A DNA stretch of 64,000 nt from positions 1-64,000 of the forward strand of contig CAWISK010000003.1 in the NCBI GenBank assembly GCA_963838805.1. The letters are read 5' to 3'. Origin of the DNA: CAVRQM01 sp963838805 (GTDB taxonomy: Bacteria > Pseudomonadota > Alphaproteobacteria > Acetobacterales > Acetobacteraceae). The notes beneath the pieces were generated by a model. The model worked only from the letters and a program-made list of their open reading frames with translations. It was not told the DNA's origin and searched no databases. The translations under genes and the position numbers were made by a program. Shown here in pieces: positions 18,770-30,400 of the stretch; the stretch's first letter is position 1, and each line of letters opens with the position of its first letter.

Positions 18770-21555
18770 GCCTCCAGAAGCGCCACGGGCAGAGCGCCGA
18801 ACAACTCGCCCACGGGAATGCGGGCGCCCCCCGGCGCGTGCCCGCCTCGGGGGACCATTCCGCCGAGCACGTCCGACCAGGTTCGTGACATTAAGTTACG
18901 CGGCAGCGCGAGCGAGGTTCCTCGCCAAGACGTGACCGCCGGCAGCGGCGTTGTTGCGCCGGGGCCAAGCAGCGGCGCCAGCAGGCGGCCGACCGCAACC
19001 AGGGCCGCGTGTTCGCCGTGGACGCGGGCGAAGGCCAGCACGCGATCCGCCTCCGGCCCCTCGGCGGTCAGCTTCACGTAGGCGCCGCGCGCGAACAGGT
19101 CCGGCACGCGCCGGCGCAGGCGCAGCGCGCGGCGGATCAGGGTCTGTTTCACCCGGCCGTCGCGCCAGGTGGCGAGCAGTGCCGCCGGCGGGTCATCGCC
19201 AGCCAGTGCCGCCTCGCGCGCCGCGAAATCGACCGGGCGGCGATTGTCGGGATCGACCAGCGAGAAGTCCCAGAACTCGGCCCCCTGGTAGAGATCGGGC
19301 ACGCCGGGGCTGGCCAGCCGCAACAGCGTCTGCGCCAGGCTGTTTGCGGCCCCGGCGGGGGCGATGCGCATCGCAAACTCGCCGATCTCCCGCGCCAGCG
19401 GCGCGCTGCGCGCCGGGTCGAGACATTGCCCCAGGAACTCCTGGCAAGCTTGCTCATAAGCCTCGTTCGGCGCCGCCCATTCGCTGTGGCGCTTCGCCTC
19501 GCGCAGGGATTTTTCAAGCCATCCGCCCACCCGATGGCGAAACTCGGCCAGTCCCTCGGTGTCATCGGCAGCGAGGTCGAGCGGCCAGGCGGCAACCAGC
19601 GTCTGATACAGCATCAGCTCGTCGGCGGTGTCCGGGGCCGCGGCGCCGCCCACCTCGCGCTTCACCGATGCGTTGAGCCGTGTCCAGCGGCCGACCGCCA
19701 TGTCCCACTCCGCCGGGATCTCGCTCAGCACCGCGAGCCGCGCCCGTGTGTCCTCGCCGCGCTTGTGGTCGTGGGTCGCAGTCGTCAGCAGCGCGCGCGG
19801 CAGCCGGCGGCGGCGTTCGCGGGCACTTGCATGAAACGCCGCGGGGGTCAGCGACCATTGCGACGGCTCGCTGCCGACCTCGTTGCGGCTGAGCAGGCGG
19901 CCGTAGCGGTAGAACGCGGTGTCCTCGACCGACTTGGCCGCGGTCGGCGCCGAGAGCTGCTGGAATGCCACCATCGCCCGCAGCCATCCCGTGCGCGCCG
20001 CTCCGGGCGGTGTCTCGCGCAGTCCCACGCCCGCGATCAGCCGGCCCACGATGTCGAGCAATCCCGCATCGGCGGTGCGCGTTGTGCGGCGCGCGCCCGC
20101 CATCGCCCAGGCGAGGGCCTGCGCATCGCCCTCGGACGCGCCGCCGAGCCCGGCATAGATGCGGTAGGTGTGGAGGTGCACGAGGATTTCTTCGAGCGCG
20201 CGGCGGATGCGTGTAAGTGTCCAGTCGCGTGTGGCCAGATTGCGGCGCAATACGCGGTGAAATGCGGCGGACGTGGCCCAGAGCTCGCTCGACAGCGCCT
20301 GCCGCAGCGTCTGCCGGCGGGCTGGCTCCACCTCGTCCTCGAACGCGGCGGGGCGGCCCGACAGGCTGTGCCAGAGATGGGTCAGCGGCGCCTCGCCTGC
20401 CGGATCGTGCAGGATCGCCGAGACCTCGTTCATGAAGTCGTAGCCGGTGGTGCCGTCGGTCAGCCAATCCGTGGGCAGGCTTTCATGCGCGAACAGGATC
20501 TTCTCGACCCACAGCACCGGCGGCTCGGCGCGCAGTGCGGCGGGGCGCCTCGCGTGTTCCGCGAGCAGGCGGCGGAACAGCTTGCGGCAGTAGCCGCGTG
20601 GGTCGGCCAGGCCGTCCACATGGTCGATCCGCAGCCCGTCGATCAGCCCCTCGGCATACAGCCGCAGCACGAAGCCATGCGTCGCCTCGAACACCTCGGG
20701 CCGCTCCTGGCGCATCCCCGCCAGGCCGTTGATGTCGAAGAAGCGGCGCCAATTGATCTCGTCGCTCGCCGCGCGCCACCAGGCAAGCCGATAGGATTGC
20801 CGCTCCAGGAGCATGTGCAGGTGCCGGCGGCCTTGTTCGGTCGTGGAGGCGAACGCCGCGAGCGCGGTGGCGAACGCCTGCAAGCGCGCGGGGAACGCCT
20901 CTACCAATGCGGCGCGCCCCATCGCCGCGCGGTCGCGCGACTCCGCGCCGAGCGCGCCGGCGAATGGCTCCGCCATCGCGTCCAGCGAGCCGCCGGCCGC
21001 GCGCAGGATGGTCGGATAGTCGCGCGGCGCGATCGGAAAGCGGTGCGCGTCATAGACCGACGCGAAGAAGCGTCCGTCCTGCTCGTCGAACTTCAGGACG
21101 ATGTCGCCGTCCGCCAGGCACTCGCCGTACGAGGCGCCCAGGAACGGCGCCAGCACCTTGCCGCGCAGGCTCGGGTCGGGCGGATCCCAGTCGATGTCGA
21201 AGAAACCCGCGTAGGGCGAGGCGCGGCCCCATTCCAGCACGTCGAGCCACCACGCATTGTCGGCGCCGCCGACGCCCATGTGGTTCGGCACGATGTCCAG
21301 GATCAGCCCCATCTCGTGCGCGCGCAACGCGGCCATCAGCCTGTGCAGCGCGGGCTCGCCGCCGAGTTCGGGGTTGATCGCGTTGTGATCGACGATGTCG
21401 TAGCCGTGCGTCGAACCCGGGCGCGCGGTCAGCAGCGGCGAGGCGTAAATGTGGCTGATGCCGAGCCGCGAGAGATACGGCACCAGCGCGGTTGCCCGGT
21501 CCATCGGAAAGTCGCGATGGAATTGCAGGCGTGCCGTGGCGCTCAGCACGGGCAC
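18766..21555 (-). CDS. treY: maltooligosyltrehalose synthase
   Basis: GH13 enzyme, about 929 aa, that turns the reducing end of a maltooligosaccharide into an alpha,alpha-1,1 linkage. Family motifs: FPMDRATALVPYLSRLGISH, GYDIVDHNAINPELGGE, catalytic region GLRIDHVDGLADPRGYCRK, WVEKILFAHESLP (acid/base Glu), and TATHDHKRGEDTRAR. The open frame runs far upstream, but only GTG 21555 gives a normal N-terminus (VPVLSATARLQFHRDF). AGGAG lies 9 nt upstream, and the gene begins 2 bp after malQ ends. It pairs with TreZ to release trehalose from glucan. Confidence 0.94.
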   Translation of the reverse strand: MPVLSATARLQFHRDFPMDRATALVPYLSRLGISHIYASPLLTARPGSTHGYDIVDHNAINPELGGEPALHRLMAALRAHEMGLILDIVPNHMGVGGADNAWWLDVLEWGRASPYAGFFDIDWDPPDPSLRGKVLAPFLGASYGECLADGDIVLKFDEQDGRFFASVYDAHRFPIAPRDYPTILRAAGGSLDAMAEPFAGALGAESRDRAAMGRAALVEAFPARLQAFATALAAFASTTEQGRRHLHMLLERQSYRLAWWRAASDEINWRRFFDINGLAGMRQERPEVFEATHGFVLRLYAEGLIDGLRIDHVDGLADPRGYCRKLFRRLLAEHARRPAALRAEPPVLWVEKILFAHESLPTDWLTDGTTGYDFMNEVSAILHDPAGEAPLTHLWHSLSGRPAAFEDEVEPARRQTLRQALSSELWATSAAFHRVLRRNLATRDWTLTRIRRALEEILVHLHTYRIYAGLGGASEGDAQALAWAMAGARRTTRTADAGLLDIVGRLIAGVGLRETPPGAARTGWLRAMVAFQQLSAPTAAKSVEDTAFYRYGRLLSRNEVGSEPSQWSLTPAAFHASARERRRRLPRALLTTATHDHKRGEDTRARLAVLSEIPAEWDMAVGRWTRLNASVKREVGGAAAPDTADELMLYQTLVAAWPLDLAADDTEGLAEFRHRVGGWLEKSLREAKRHSEWAAPNEAYEQACQEFLGQCLDPARSAPLAREIGEFAMRIAPAGAANSLAQTLLRLASPGVPDLYQGAEFWDFSLVDPDNRRPVDFAAREAALAGDDPPAALLATWRDGRVKQTLIRRALRLRRRVPDLFARGAYVKLTAEGPEADRVLAFARVHGEHAALVAVGRLLAPLLGPGATTPLPAVTSWRGTSLALPRNLMSRTWSDVLGGMVPRGGHAPGGARIPVGELFGALPVALLEA

Positions 21556-21557
21556 GC

Positions 21558-23489
21558 TCAGCCGCTCCTGTCGCGCCGCACCGCGTCCAGTCGCGCGATC
21601 ACCTCCGGCGGATCCAGCAGATCTGCGGCCGGACCGGGCAGGCGGCGGCGCCAGTTCGGGTGCTCGGTCGTGGTGCCGGGCAGGTTCGGCTGCTCGTCGC
21701 GGGCCAGCACGTCCTCCAGCGGCAGCAGGGCCAGCGCGCAGGCTGCGCGCGCCACGTGCGACAGTCCGGCATCGACGGCGCGCCACGTGTCTGGGGGCTG
21801 CGGTTGCTCGCCGGTTGCGGCGCCACTCTCGCGCATCGTCTGCCAAAGCAAGGAACGGTCCCGTTCCCGCTCCTCCCATTCGGCTTGCGGATCGGGCGAA
21901 AGGCGCAGCCTGGTGCGCCATTCGATGTCGTGCCCGCGCCACCATCCGGCGATGGTGGGCAGGTCGTGCGTGCTGGTCATCGCGGCTGCCTGCGCCGACC
22001 ACTCGGACGGCGGCCTGAAACGATCGCCGTCGCGCTCGAACCACAGCACGCGCATGCCGAGCGCGTCGCGCGCCATCAGCCGCTCCTGAAATCCGTCCGG
22101 CACCGTGCCGAGATCCTCGCCCAGCACCACCGCCTGATGCCGGACCGACTCGAGAGCCAGCAGCCGCAGCATGTCGTCCACCGGAAAGGTCAGATAGGCA
22201 CCGTCGCGCGCCTGTGCGCCGTCCGGGATCACCCACAGCCGTTGCAGCCCCATCGCGTGGTCGATGCGCACGCCGCCCGCATGGCGCAAGGCAGCGCGCA
22301 GCATTTCGATGAATGCCGAAAACCCGTGCCGCCGCAGCCCAAGCGGGGTGAACGCCGAGATCCCCCAGTTCTGCCCCTGCGTGTTCAGCAGATCAGGCGG
22401 CGCCCCGATGGACAGGCCGATCATCATCTCGCCCTGCCGGCTCCAGGCATGGCTGCCGCCGCCATCGGCGCCCACCGCCAGATCCGAGATGAGGCCGATG
22501 CGCATCCCTGCAGCGCGCGCCGCGGCCTGCGCCTCGCCCCGCTCGTGATCGGCCAGCATCTGCAACCAGGCGTGAAACTCCACCTCGCGCGGGTGTTCGG
22601 CGGCAAATGTCGCGACCGCCGGGCTGGCCGGGTCGCGATATGCCTCGGGCCAGTTGCGCCAGGACCACAGGGCGGGATCGCTGCCGTAGAAATGCGCGTG
22701 CAGGGCCTCGAACCGCGCATGACGCTCCAGCGCCTCGCCCATCTCGGCGCGGAACGCCGAGAGGGCGTGCTCGTCGGATCCGGCCACGAAACGGCGTCGG
22801 AACTGCGTCAGCCGCAGGCGTGCAGCCGCGGGCCAGTCCACCAGCGCGTTCGCCTCCAGGCGCGCGTCTCCGTCCGCGCTCGCGTGCAGCACGTTGCTCA
22901 TGATGCGACTCGACGGCGCATAAGGGCTGAAGCGGTCGGGATCGGCGGAGAACTGGGCATGTACCGGGCTGATCGCTACCGCATCGGCACCACGGCGCGC
23001 GGCGGCGCGGGCAAACTCCGCGAGCGCCCGAAAATCGCCAATGCCGCCATCGCCGGCATGGCGCAGGCTGTAGAGCTGTGCCGCGATCCCCCAGGGCCGG
23101 CCTGGCGGCAACCCATGGCAGGCGCGCGGCGCCACCGCGAGCGTCGCCATTTGCCCGCCGCAGATCAGGCGATGGTAGCCGGCCTGCTCGATGCGTGTGC
23201 GCCCGTTGCCCGCAATGCTGCCGCCCGCCTCCAGCTCGATCGTGCAGGGGCCGGGCGTGTCGAACCATTCATTCTGCGCCGCCGTGAGCAGGGCTGGCAG
23301 CCCTTCGGCCTCGCGGTGCCGCGCCAGGCTGCCGGCGATCTCCGCGTCCGACCCGGCGGCGATGCCCAACGCCGCAAGCACGGCGCGTAGCGTATCCGGT
23401 GCTACGGCATGCCAGCGCGACTGGAAATCCTGCCAGCGCGGAGCGATACCGCTCGCCTCGGCGAGAGCGGCGAGCGGATCGTCGCTCAC
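21558..23489 (-). CDS. malQ: 4-alpha-glucanotransferase (amylomaltase)
   Basis: GH77 disproportionating enzyme, 643 aa, moving maltooligosyl units between chains. Motifs: PYAPSSRIMSNVLHASA near residue 170, GVRIDHAMGLQRLWVIP (nucleophile Asp), VVLGEDLGTVPDG (acid/base Glu) and TSTHDLPTIAGWWRG. It has the N-terminal extension of the E. coli-type MalQ. It overlaps treZ by 4 bp upstream and is separated from treY by 2 bp. In this operon it could recycle short maltooligosaccharides left after TreY/TreZ action. That role is inference. Confidence 0.93.
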   Translation of the reverse strand: MSDDPLAALAEASGIAPRWQDFQSRWHAVAPDTLRAVLAALGIAAGSDAEIAGSLARHREAEGLPALLTAAQNEWFDTPGPCTIELEAGGSIAGNGRTRIEQAGYHRLICGGQMATLAVAPRACHGLPPGRPWGIAAQLYSLRHAGDGGIGDFRALAEFARAAARRGADAVAISPVHAQFSADPDRFSPYAPSSRIMSNVLHASADGDARLEANALVDWPAAARLRLTQFRRRFVAGSDEHALSAFRAEMGEALERHARFEALHAHFYGSDPALWSWRNWPEAYRDPASPAVATFAAEHPREVEFHAWLQMLADHERGEAQAAARAAGMRIGLISDLAVGADGGGSHAWSRQGEMMIGLSIGAPPDLLNTQGQNWGISAFTPLGLRRHGFSAFIEMLRAALRHAGGVRIDHAMGLQRLWVIPDGAQARDGAYLTFPVDDMLRLLALESVRHQAVVLGEDLGTVPDGFQERLMARDALGMRVLWFERDGDRFRPPSEWSAQAAAMTSTHDLPTIAGWWRGHDIEWRTRLRLSPDPQAEWEERERDRSLLWQTMRESGAATGEQPQPPDTWRAVDAGLSHVARAACALALLPLEDVLARDEQPNLPGTTTEHPNWRRRLPGPAADLLDPPEVIARLDAVRRDRSG

Positions 23490-25249
23490 CCGGCCTCCAG
23501 CATCAGTGCCACGGTGCTGCGCGCGGTAAGACTGCCATCGGCAAGTCTGCGCGCGTCGTCACGGTGGCTCTCGAACAGCAGCGATCCATCGAGCGCCTCG
23601 GCCGCAAGCGGCGTCTGGCCGAGATTGCACGCGAGCACCAGTTCGCTGCCATCGCCCAGCAGCCAGCGCGCGACGACGCCCGAACCGGAAAGAGCGCTGG
23701 CACCAAGACTCCGGCTTCCCGTGATGCGCGGGACGATGTGCCGGAAGCGCAGGCCGAGCAGCAGGCGGAGATGCGCGTGCGTCGTGCGGTCGAGATCAGT
23801 CGCATCCGGGCGCGACAGCTCAAAGGTCGCAGGCGCGTTCGGGTCAGGGATGCGCGCGCGCCGCCGCTCGTCGGCGAACGCGGCGAAGCCCGCGAACTCG
23901 CGCCTGCGGCCCTCGCGCACCAGCTCGGCCAGCTCGTCGTGATGGTCGGTGAAATACAGGAACGGCGCTCGCGTGCCGGTCTCCTCGCCCATGAACAGCA
24001 GCGGGATTTGCGGCGTGAGCAGCAGCAACGCCTGGGCCGCGCGCAGCGCCTCGGCATCGGCGAGTGTGGCGAGCCGCTCTCCCATCGCGCGGTTGCCGAT
24101 CTGGTCGTGATTTTGCAGGCAGATCACGAACGCCGTGGTGGGCAGGCCCTGCGTGCTCTCACCCCGTTTCTCGCCCTTATGGCTGACTTCGCCCTGCCAG
24201 GAGAATCCCTCCGCCAGCGAGCGCGCGAGCTTCGCGGCGGCATCCTGGTAGTCGGCGTAGTAGCCCTCCCGCTCGCCGGTCAGCAGCACGTGCAGCGCGT
24301 GGTGCGTGTCGTCCGCCCATTGCGCGTCGTACAGGCCGGGACGGAGATGGCGTGCGAGATTGCCCTCGTGTTCGAGCACCAGATGCACGAACCGATCGGG
24401 GCCGACCGCGGCACGGATGGCGCGCGCCATCGCGTCGGTGAAGTCCGGGTTTGCATAGGCGTGGGCGGCATCGAACCGCAATCCGTCGAACCGATACTCC
24501 TCGAGCCAGTAGATGGCGTTCTCGATGAAGTACTGGCGAACCTCCGGCCGATCGAAGTCGATGGCCGCACCCCACGGGGAGTGCTTGCCCTCGTCGAAGA
24601 AGGACTGTCCGCCATAGACGTGCTGATAGGCACCGTCCGGACCGAAATGGTTGTAGACGACATCCAGGAACACCATCAGGCCAAGCCCGTGCGCCCGGTC
24701 GATCAACGCCTTCAGCTCGCCCGGCGTGCCATAGCTGCTATCCGGCGCATAGGGCAGAACGCCGTCATATCCCCAGTTTCGCTGGCCGGGGAAATCGTTG
24801 ATCGGCATCAACTCGATCGCCGTGACGCCCAGATCGCGCAGATCGTCGAGCCGGGAGGCAAGGCCCACGAACCCGCCCATCAGTCCGACATGCGCCTCGT
24901 ATATGATCGCCTCGTGCCAGGGCCGCCCGCGCCAGTCGGCGTTCTGCCATTCATGCGCCAGCGGGTCGAACACGATGCTCCAGCCATGCACGTCCCCGTC
25001 CTGCTCGCGCGAGGCCGGGTCCGGCACGCGCAACCCGTCCGGCAGCACGAAGCGGTAGCGCGTGCCGAATGGCGCCTCGGCGTCGATGCTGAACCAGCCA
25101 TCGCCGTCCGCCTGCATGGGAAGCGGGGCGTGATCCCGCCGTTCCAGATCAACGCTTATGCACGCGGGCGCCCACAGCCGGAACTGCGTGCGCCCGTCCG
25201 GGCGCGTGTTCGCACCGAACGGCAGCGGATACGCGAATTGCCCGGCCAT
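23486..25249 (-). CDS. treZ: maltooligosyltrehalose trehalohydrolase
   Basis: GH13 enzyme, about 587 aa, that cuts trehalose from maltooligosyltrehalose. It begins MAGQFAYPLPFGANTRPDG followed by the carbohydrate-binding N-domain (RTQFRLWAPACISVDL). Catalytic-domain motifs are DVVYNHFGPDG, GLRFDAAHAYANPD, HLVLEHEGNLARHL and CLQNHDQIGNRAMGERL. Start ATG 25249 overlaps the glgB stop. The same open frame continues upstream into glgB sequence only because glgB is frameshifted; the genes are not fused. The stop overlaps malQ by 4 bp. Confidence 0.94.
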   Translation of the reverse strand: MAGQFAYPLPFGANTRPDGRTQFRLWAPACISVDLERRDHAPLPMQADGDGWFSIDAEAPFGTRYRFVLPDGLRVPDPASREQDGDVHGWSIVFDPLAHEWQNADWRGRPWHEAIIYEAHVGLMGGFVGLASRLDDLRDLGVTAIELMPINDFPGQRNWGYDGVLPYAPDSSYGTPGELKALIDRAHGLGLMVFLDVVYNHFGPDGAYQHVYGGQSFFDEGKHSPWGAAIDFDRPEVRQYFIENAIYWLEEYRFDGLRFDAAHAYANPDFTDAMARAIRAAVGPDRFVHLVLEHEGNLARHLRPGLYDAQWADDTHHALHVLLTGEREGYYADYQDAAAKLARSLAEGFSWQGEVSHKGEKRGESTQGLPTTAFVICLQNHDQIGNRAMGERLATLADAEALRAAQALLLLTPQIPLLFMGEETGTRAPFLYFTDHHDELAELVREGRRREFAGFAAFADERRRARIPDPNAPATFELSRPDATDLDRTTHAHLRLLLGLRFRHIVPRITGSRSLGASALSGSGVVARWLLGDGSELVLACNLGQTPLAAEALDGSLLFESHRDDARRLADGSLTARSTVALMLEAG

Positions 25250-27421
25250 CACGCGGGCGTCAGCACGATCGTCGCAAGCGGCGGCAGCAGCAGGTCGAGC
25301 GAGGCCGGCAGCCCGTGACTCTCCGCCGAATCCGCCTGCACCTGCCCGGCATTGCCCAGGTTCGATCCGCCGTACAGCTCGGAATCCGTGTTCAGCACCT
25401 CGCGCCACGCACCACCCCGCGGCACACCCACGCGGTAGCCCGCACGCGGGAGCGGCGTGAAATTGCAGACCGCCAGCATCGGCGGATCGCCCTCGTCGCC
25501 GAAACGCAGATAGGCGAACACGCTCTGCTCGCGGTCGTCGATCACCACCCAGCGGAAGCCGCTCGAACTCGCTGTCGCGCCGGTGCAGGGCAGGGCGGTC
25601 GCGATACAGCGCGTTCAGATCGCGCACCAGGCGCTGGATGCCGGCGTGGCGCGGCTGGTCCAGCAGATCCCAGTCGAGGCCGGTATCGTGGTTCCACTCG
25701 CGCCACTGCGCGATCTCGCCGCCCATGAACAGCAGCTTCTTGCCCGGATGGGTCCACATGAAGCCGAAATACGCACGCAGATTGGCGAATTTCTGCCATT
25801 CGTCACCCGGCATCTTGCCGATCAGCGAGCCCTTTCCGTACACCACCTCGTCATGCGACAGCGGCAGGATGAAACGTTCGCTGAAGGCGTAGATCAGGCC
25901 GAACGTCAGCTGGTCGTGATGCCAGCGGCGATGGATCGGATTCTCCTGCATGTAGTGCAAGGTATCGTGCATCCAGCCCATGTTCCATTTGTAGTGGAAG
26001 CCGAGGCCGCCGTCGCCTGCGGTCCGGGTGACGCCGGGCCATGCCGTGCTCTCCTCGGCGATCAGCACCGCGTGCGGGCAGCGCTCGCGGATCACCGTGG
26101 ACAGTTCCTGAAGGAACGAGACCGCTTCCAGGTTCTCGCGGCCGCCGTAACGGTTGGGCACCCACTCGCCTTCGCGCCGGCTGTAGTCGCGATACAGCAT
26201 GGAGGCGACGGCATCGACGCGCAAGCCATCGACGCGGTAATGCTCCAGCCAATGCAGGGCGGAGGCGATCAGGAAGCCGCGCACCTCGTTGCGGCCGAGA
26301 TTGAAGATGTACGTGTTCCAGTCCGGGTGATAGCCTTCCTTCGGGTCGGCGTGCTCGTACAGCGGCGTGCCGTCGAAGCGCGCCAGCCCGTACGCGTCGG
26401 ACGGGAAATGCGCCGGCACCCAATCCAGGATCAGACCGATCCCCGCCTCGTGGCATCGGTCCACGAATGCCGCGAAGGCACTCGGCGGCCCCAGCCGCGC
26501 GCTCGGCGCGAATTGCCCGAGCGGCTGATAGCCCCAGGAGCCGCCGAACGGATGCTCCATGATCGGCATCAGCTCGACATGGGTGAAGCCCATCTGCTTC
26601 ACGTAGGGCACGAGCCGGTCGGCCAGCAATTCCCAGCCATGCTCCGTGGCATCGGCGTCGTGCAACCAGGAAAAGGCGTGCGCTTCATAGATGGCGATGG
26701 GCGCGTCGGACGACTGGCGTGGCTGGAAATCGCGGTTGCGCCAATGCCACCGCTCATCCACGACGATCGACGCAGTGGCCGGCGGGCACTCGTCGGCGGT
26801 GGCGACCGGATCGGCCTTTAGCGGCAGCAGCGCGCCGTCCGGGCCGAGCAGCTCGTATTTGTAGAGCGCCCCCGCTTGCAATTCCGGAATGAACAGCTCC
26901 CATACGCCCGGCCCCTGGCGCAGCCGCATCGGATGACGTCGTCCATCCCAGGCGTTGAAACTGCCCACCACGCTCGCGCGGCGCGCGTTCGGCGCCCAGA
27001 CCGCGAAGCGCACGCCCCGGACGCCCTCGAAGGTGATGACATGCGCCCCCAGCACGCGGCCCAGTTCGCGATGTCGGCCCTCCGCCATCAGATAGATGTC
27101 GAGCTCGCCCAGCACGGGAGGAAAGGCGTAGGGATCGTGGATGATCCGCTCGCCGCCGCTCTCGGTGACACGCAGCCGGTACGGCACCCGCGCCGGCAGC
27201 AACCCCACCCAGAACCCCGCCGGGTCGATGCGCTCGAGCGTGGCGAGAACGTGCTCGCCCTCGGCGACGATTGCGGCCACGGCTGTCGCCTCCGGCAGCA
27301 GCGCGCGAACGGCACACCCGCCCTCGACCTCGTGCGGACCCAGCACGGCGAACGGGTCCCCGTGTCGCGCCTGCACGATCGCATCGATGGCACCCTGCTC
27401 AAGGCGCGGCGATCCGCTCAT
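25249..27421 (-). CDS. glgB: 1,4-alpha-glucan branching enzyme (one frameshift near 25561)
   Basis: GH13 branching enzyme, about 723 aa, introducing alpha-1,6 branches. Motifs: N-terminal CBM48 region with FEGVRGVRFAVWAPNARRAS, ELMPIMEHPFGGSWGYQPLG, GLRVDAVASMLYRDYSR (nucleophile), LIAEESTAWPGVTR (acid/base) and ILPLSHDEVVYGKGSLI. Near 25561 one extra base moves the frame (DSEFE/GFRWVVIDDREQ), after which the C-terminal domain SVFAYLRFGDEGD...LPPLATIVLTPA continues to 25249. Length is one base over a multiple of three. ATG 27421 overlaps the treS/mak stop; upstream in-frame residues are non-homologous. I read the shift as a sequencing insertion. Confidence 0.92.
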
Positions 27422-30400
27422 GCGACGAGTTCCGGCGCCAACATGCGTTCGGCAATCAAATTCAATCCGCCAAGCGGGATTGCGAGCCAAGTCGGCCGGT
27501 TGGCCGCCTCGTAGCGGATCTCGTACGCGGCTTTCTCGATCAGGAACAGGTCCAGCAATGGCTGCTCCGCCTCACGCGAGACCCAGGGCGTGGCACTGTC
27601 ATGCAGCACGGCGCGATATTGCTCCATGAAGACACGCGTGGCGGCATCGCGGAACTGGTGCAGCAGGGCACCGCGCCGCTCGTCCGTGGTCGCGGATGCG
27701 AGGGTGCGGCCCGACGACCCTGCGGCCGCGGCGGCATAATCGAAGCTGCGCAGCAGGCCCGCCACGTCGCGCAGCGGACTCGATTTCGCGCGACGCTGCT
27801 CCAGCGGCCGCGCCGGCTCGCCCTCGAAATCGATGATGTAGGCGTCGCTCTGCACCACCAGCACCTGACCCAAATGGAAGTCGCCATGCACGCGACAATC
27901 GAGCGCGCCGATCCCCGCCCGCGCGAGCCTGCGGATCGCATCGCGCAGCGCGGCCTCCTGGGCGATGATGCGCTCGGCCATGAGCTGTGTCTCCGCGTCC
28001 GGCCAGTCGCGCGGCGCGCGCAGCAGCGTCAGCGCCAAATCCAGCTGCTCGCTGGCACTGTCCGCCCAGGCATCGCAGATCGCGGCGTCGGCCTCGCGCG
28101 GCGCGAAATCCGGCTGATCGCTCGGCTGCGCCAACGCCTCGTGCAGCTCGGCCAGGCGGCGACCGAGATTCCCAGCGAACAGGTCATACTCCTCGAACGC
28201 ATCCTGGCGCGCGCCGTCATCCGTTTCGGTCACGGCAAGCTCCTCCACCGCGCGACCAAGATAGTCGAGGGTCCAACTCCACCCGTCGCCCTGGTTGCGC
28301 ACGAAGCCTTGCACAATCATCAGGGTGTGCGGCGTGCCGTCCGGCGCCACGCGCACCACCTCGCCCAACAGGGGCGCGGTATGCGCGAAGCCGCGCTCTG
28401 TCAGGTAGCGCGTCATCTCCGCCTCCGGATGAACGCCGATCGTAACCCGGCGCACGATCTTCAGCACCGCCGCGTCGGCCACGATGAGCGAGCTGTTCGA
28501 CTGCTCGGCGGACAGGCGATGAATTTCCGGCGACGGCGGCAGTTCCAAGCTCTCCATGCGCGAAGTTCGGCGAAACTCCAGCGAGCCATCGTGGAGTGGC
28601 AGGCTGGCACCCTGGCGCAACATGTCCAGGACGCACAGCGCCAGCGCGTCCACCGCGAAACCATCCGTCAGCATGCCGACGCGCCGGCCGCGTCGCACCC
28701 GCGCCAGCGCCAATTGCTGCGGCAGGGCGCCGCCGCCTGACTCCTCCCAGGCGATCGCGAGTGGCAGCACATAGCTCTCGTGGCGTTCGGGCAGCTCGAC
28801 GGTGATCTCGGCCAGCAATACGTCCCGCGCGCAGGCGAGCGGCAGCGCGTAAGCCACGCGCACCGATCGCACAGACTCGGATTTCGAGGCGAACCAGCGG
28901 CGCTTTTCGATATAGGCGGGAAGCGCCTCCTGCTCGAGCAGCGCGCGACTGGCGTGCGCCAGGACGTCCTCGATGCCGGTGCGCAGCACAAGCGTCGCGA
29001 ACTCCGGCAGCGGCTCGGGCGGGCGCGTGTACCAGGCCGGCAGATGTGCCTCGGAGGTGAGCAGGAACACGAACATGCCATAGCCGGCCAGCGTCAGCAG
29101 ATACGGAAGCTGGCCGATCGGCGGGAACGCGGAGCCGCCCGCCAGTTCGACCGGAACGCGGCCGCTGAAGGCGGAGAGGTCAAGTTCGACCGGTTGCGGC
29201 GAACGGGACAAATTGCAGATGCACAGGATCGTCTGCTCCGTCTCGTCATCGGCATATTCCCGCAGGAAGGCCAGCACCTTGCGATTTCCCGGATAGAGGA
29301 AGCGCAGGGTGCCACGACCGAACGCCACGAAACGCTTGCGACCCGCCAGCACGCGCCGTGTCCAGTTCAGGGTCGAATGCGGATCGCGCGCCTGCGCCTC
29401 GACATTGACGGCCTGGAAGCCGTACAGCGGATCCATGATCGGCGGCAGTACCAGCGCAGCCGGATCGGCCCGCGAGAAGCCGCCGTTGCGGTCGGGTGAC
29501 CACTGCATCGGCGTGCGCACGCCGTCGCGGTCGCCCAGATGGATGTTGTCGCCCATGCCGATCTCGTCACCGTAGTAGATGACTGGCGTCCCGGGCATGG
29601 TCAGCAGCAGGCCGTTCATCAGCTCGATGCGCCGACGGTCGCGTTCCAGCAACGGCGCCAGGCGCCGACGGATGCCCAGATTGAGCCGGGCGCGCTTGTC
29701 GGTGGCATAGGTCTCCCACAGATAGTCGCGCTCGCTGTCCGTGACCATCTCCAGCGTCAGCTCGTCATGATTGCGCAGGAAGATCGCCCATTGGCAGTTG
29801 TGCGGAATGTCGGGAGTCTGGCGCATGATGTCGGTGACGGGAAAGCGGTCCTCGCGGGCGATCGCCATGTACATGCGCGGCATCAGCGGGAAGTGGAAGC
29901 ACATGTGGCACTCGTCGCCCTCGCCGAAATATTGCTGGGCGTCCTCCGGCCACTGGTTCGCCTCGGCCAGCAGCATCCGTCCCGGCGCGTGCAGGTCGAG
30001 TTCCGCGCGGATGCGCTTCAGGACGGCGTGCGTCTCCGGCAGGTTCTCGTTGATCGTGCCGTCGCGCTCCACCAGATACGGCACGGCGTCGAGCCGCAAC
30101 CCGTCGATGCCGAGATCGAGCCAGAATCGCATGACCGACAGCACCTCGTCGAGCACCAGCGGATTGTCGAAATTGAGGTCGGGCTGGTGCGCGTAGAAGC
30201 GGTGCCAGTAATAGGCGCCTGCCACCTCGTCCCAGGTCCAGTTGCTTTTCTCGGTGTCGATGAAGATGATCCGTGTCTCGGCGTAGCGCTTGTCGTCGTC
30301 TGCCCAGACATAGAAATCCCGCTCCGGCGAGCCTTTCGGCGCGTGCCGGGCGCGCTGGAACCAGGGGTGCTGGTCGCTGGTGTGGTTGATGACCAGCTCG

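Noticed and set aside
19009..22089. A 1026-codon open frame on the plus strand opposite treY and malQ
   Set aside because: Long antisense frames are common in GC-rich DNA. Its composition is rich in Arg, Gln and His, with no recognisable domain, whereas the opposite strand encodes conserved enzymes.
18766..22236. TreY with a 227-residue N-terminal extension
   Set aside because: The extension is the out-of-frame shadow of malQ. GTG 21555 with AGGAG upstream gives the normal TreY N-terminus.
23486..27490. A 1334-codon open frame that looks like a GlgB-TreZ fusion
   Set aside because: The middle of the frame (about 25250-25560) is non-homologous, while the true GlgB C-terminus is encoded there in another frame. 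A single extra base in glgB creates the apparent fusion; treZ has its own ATG at 25249.
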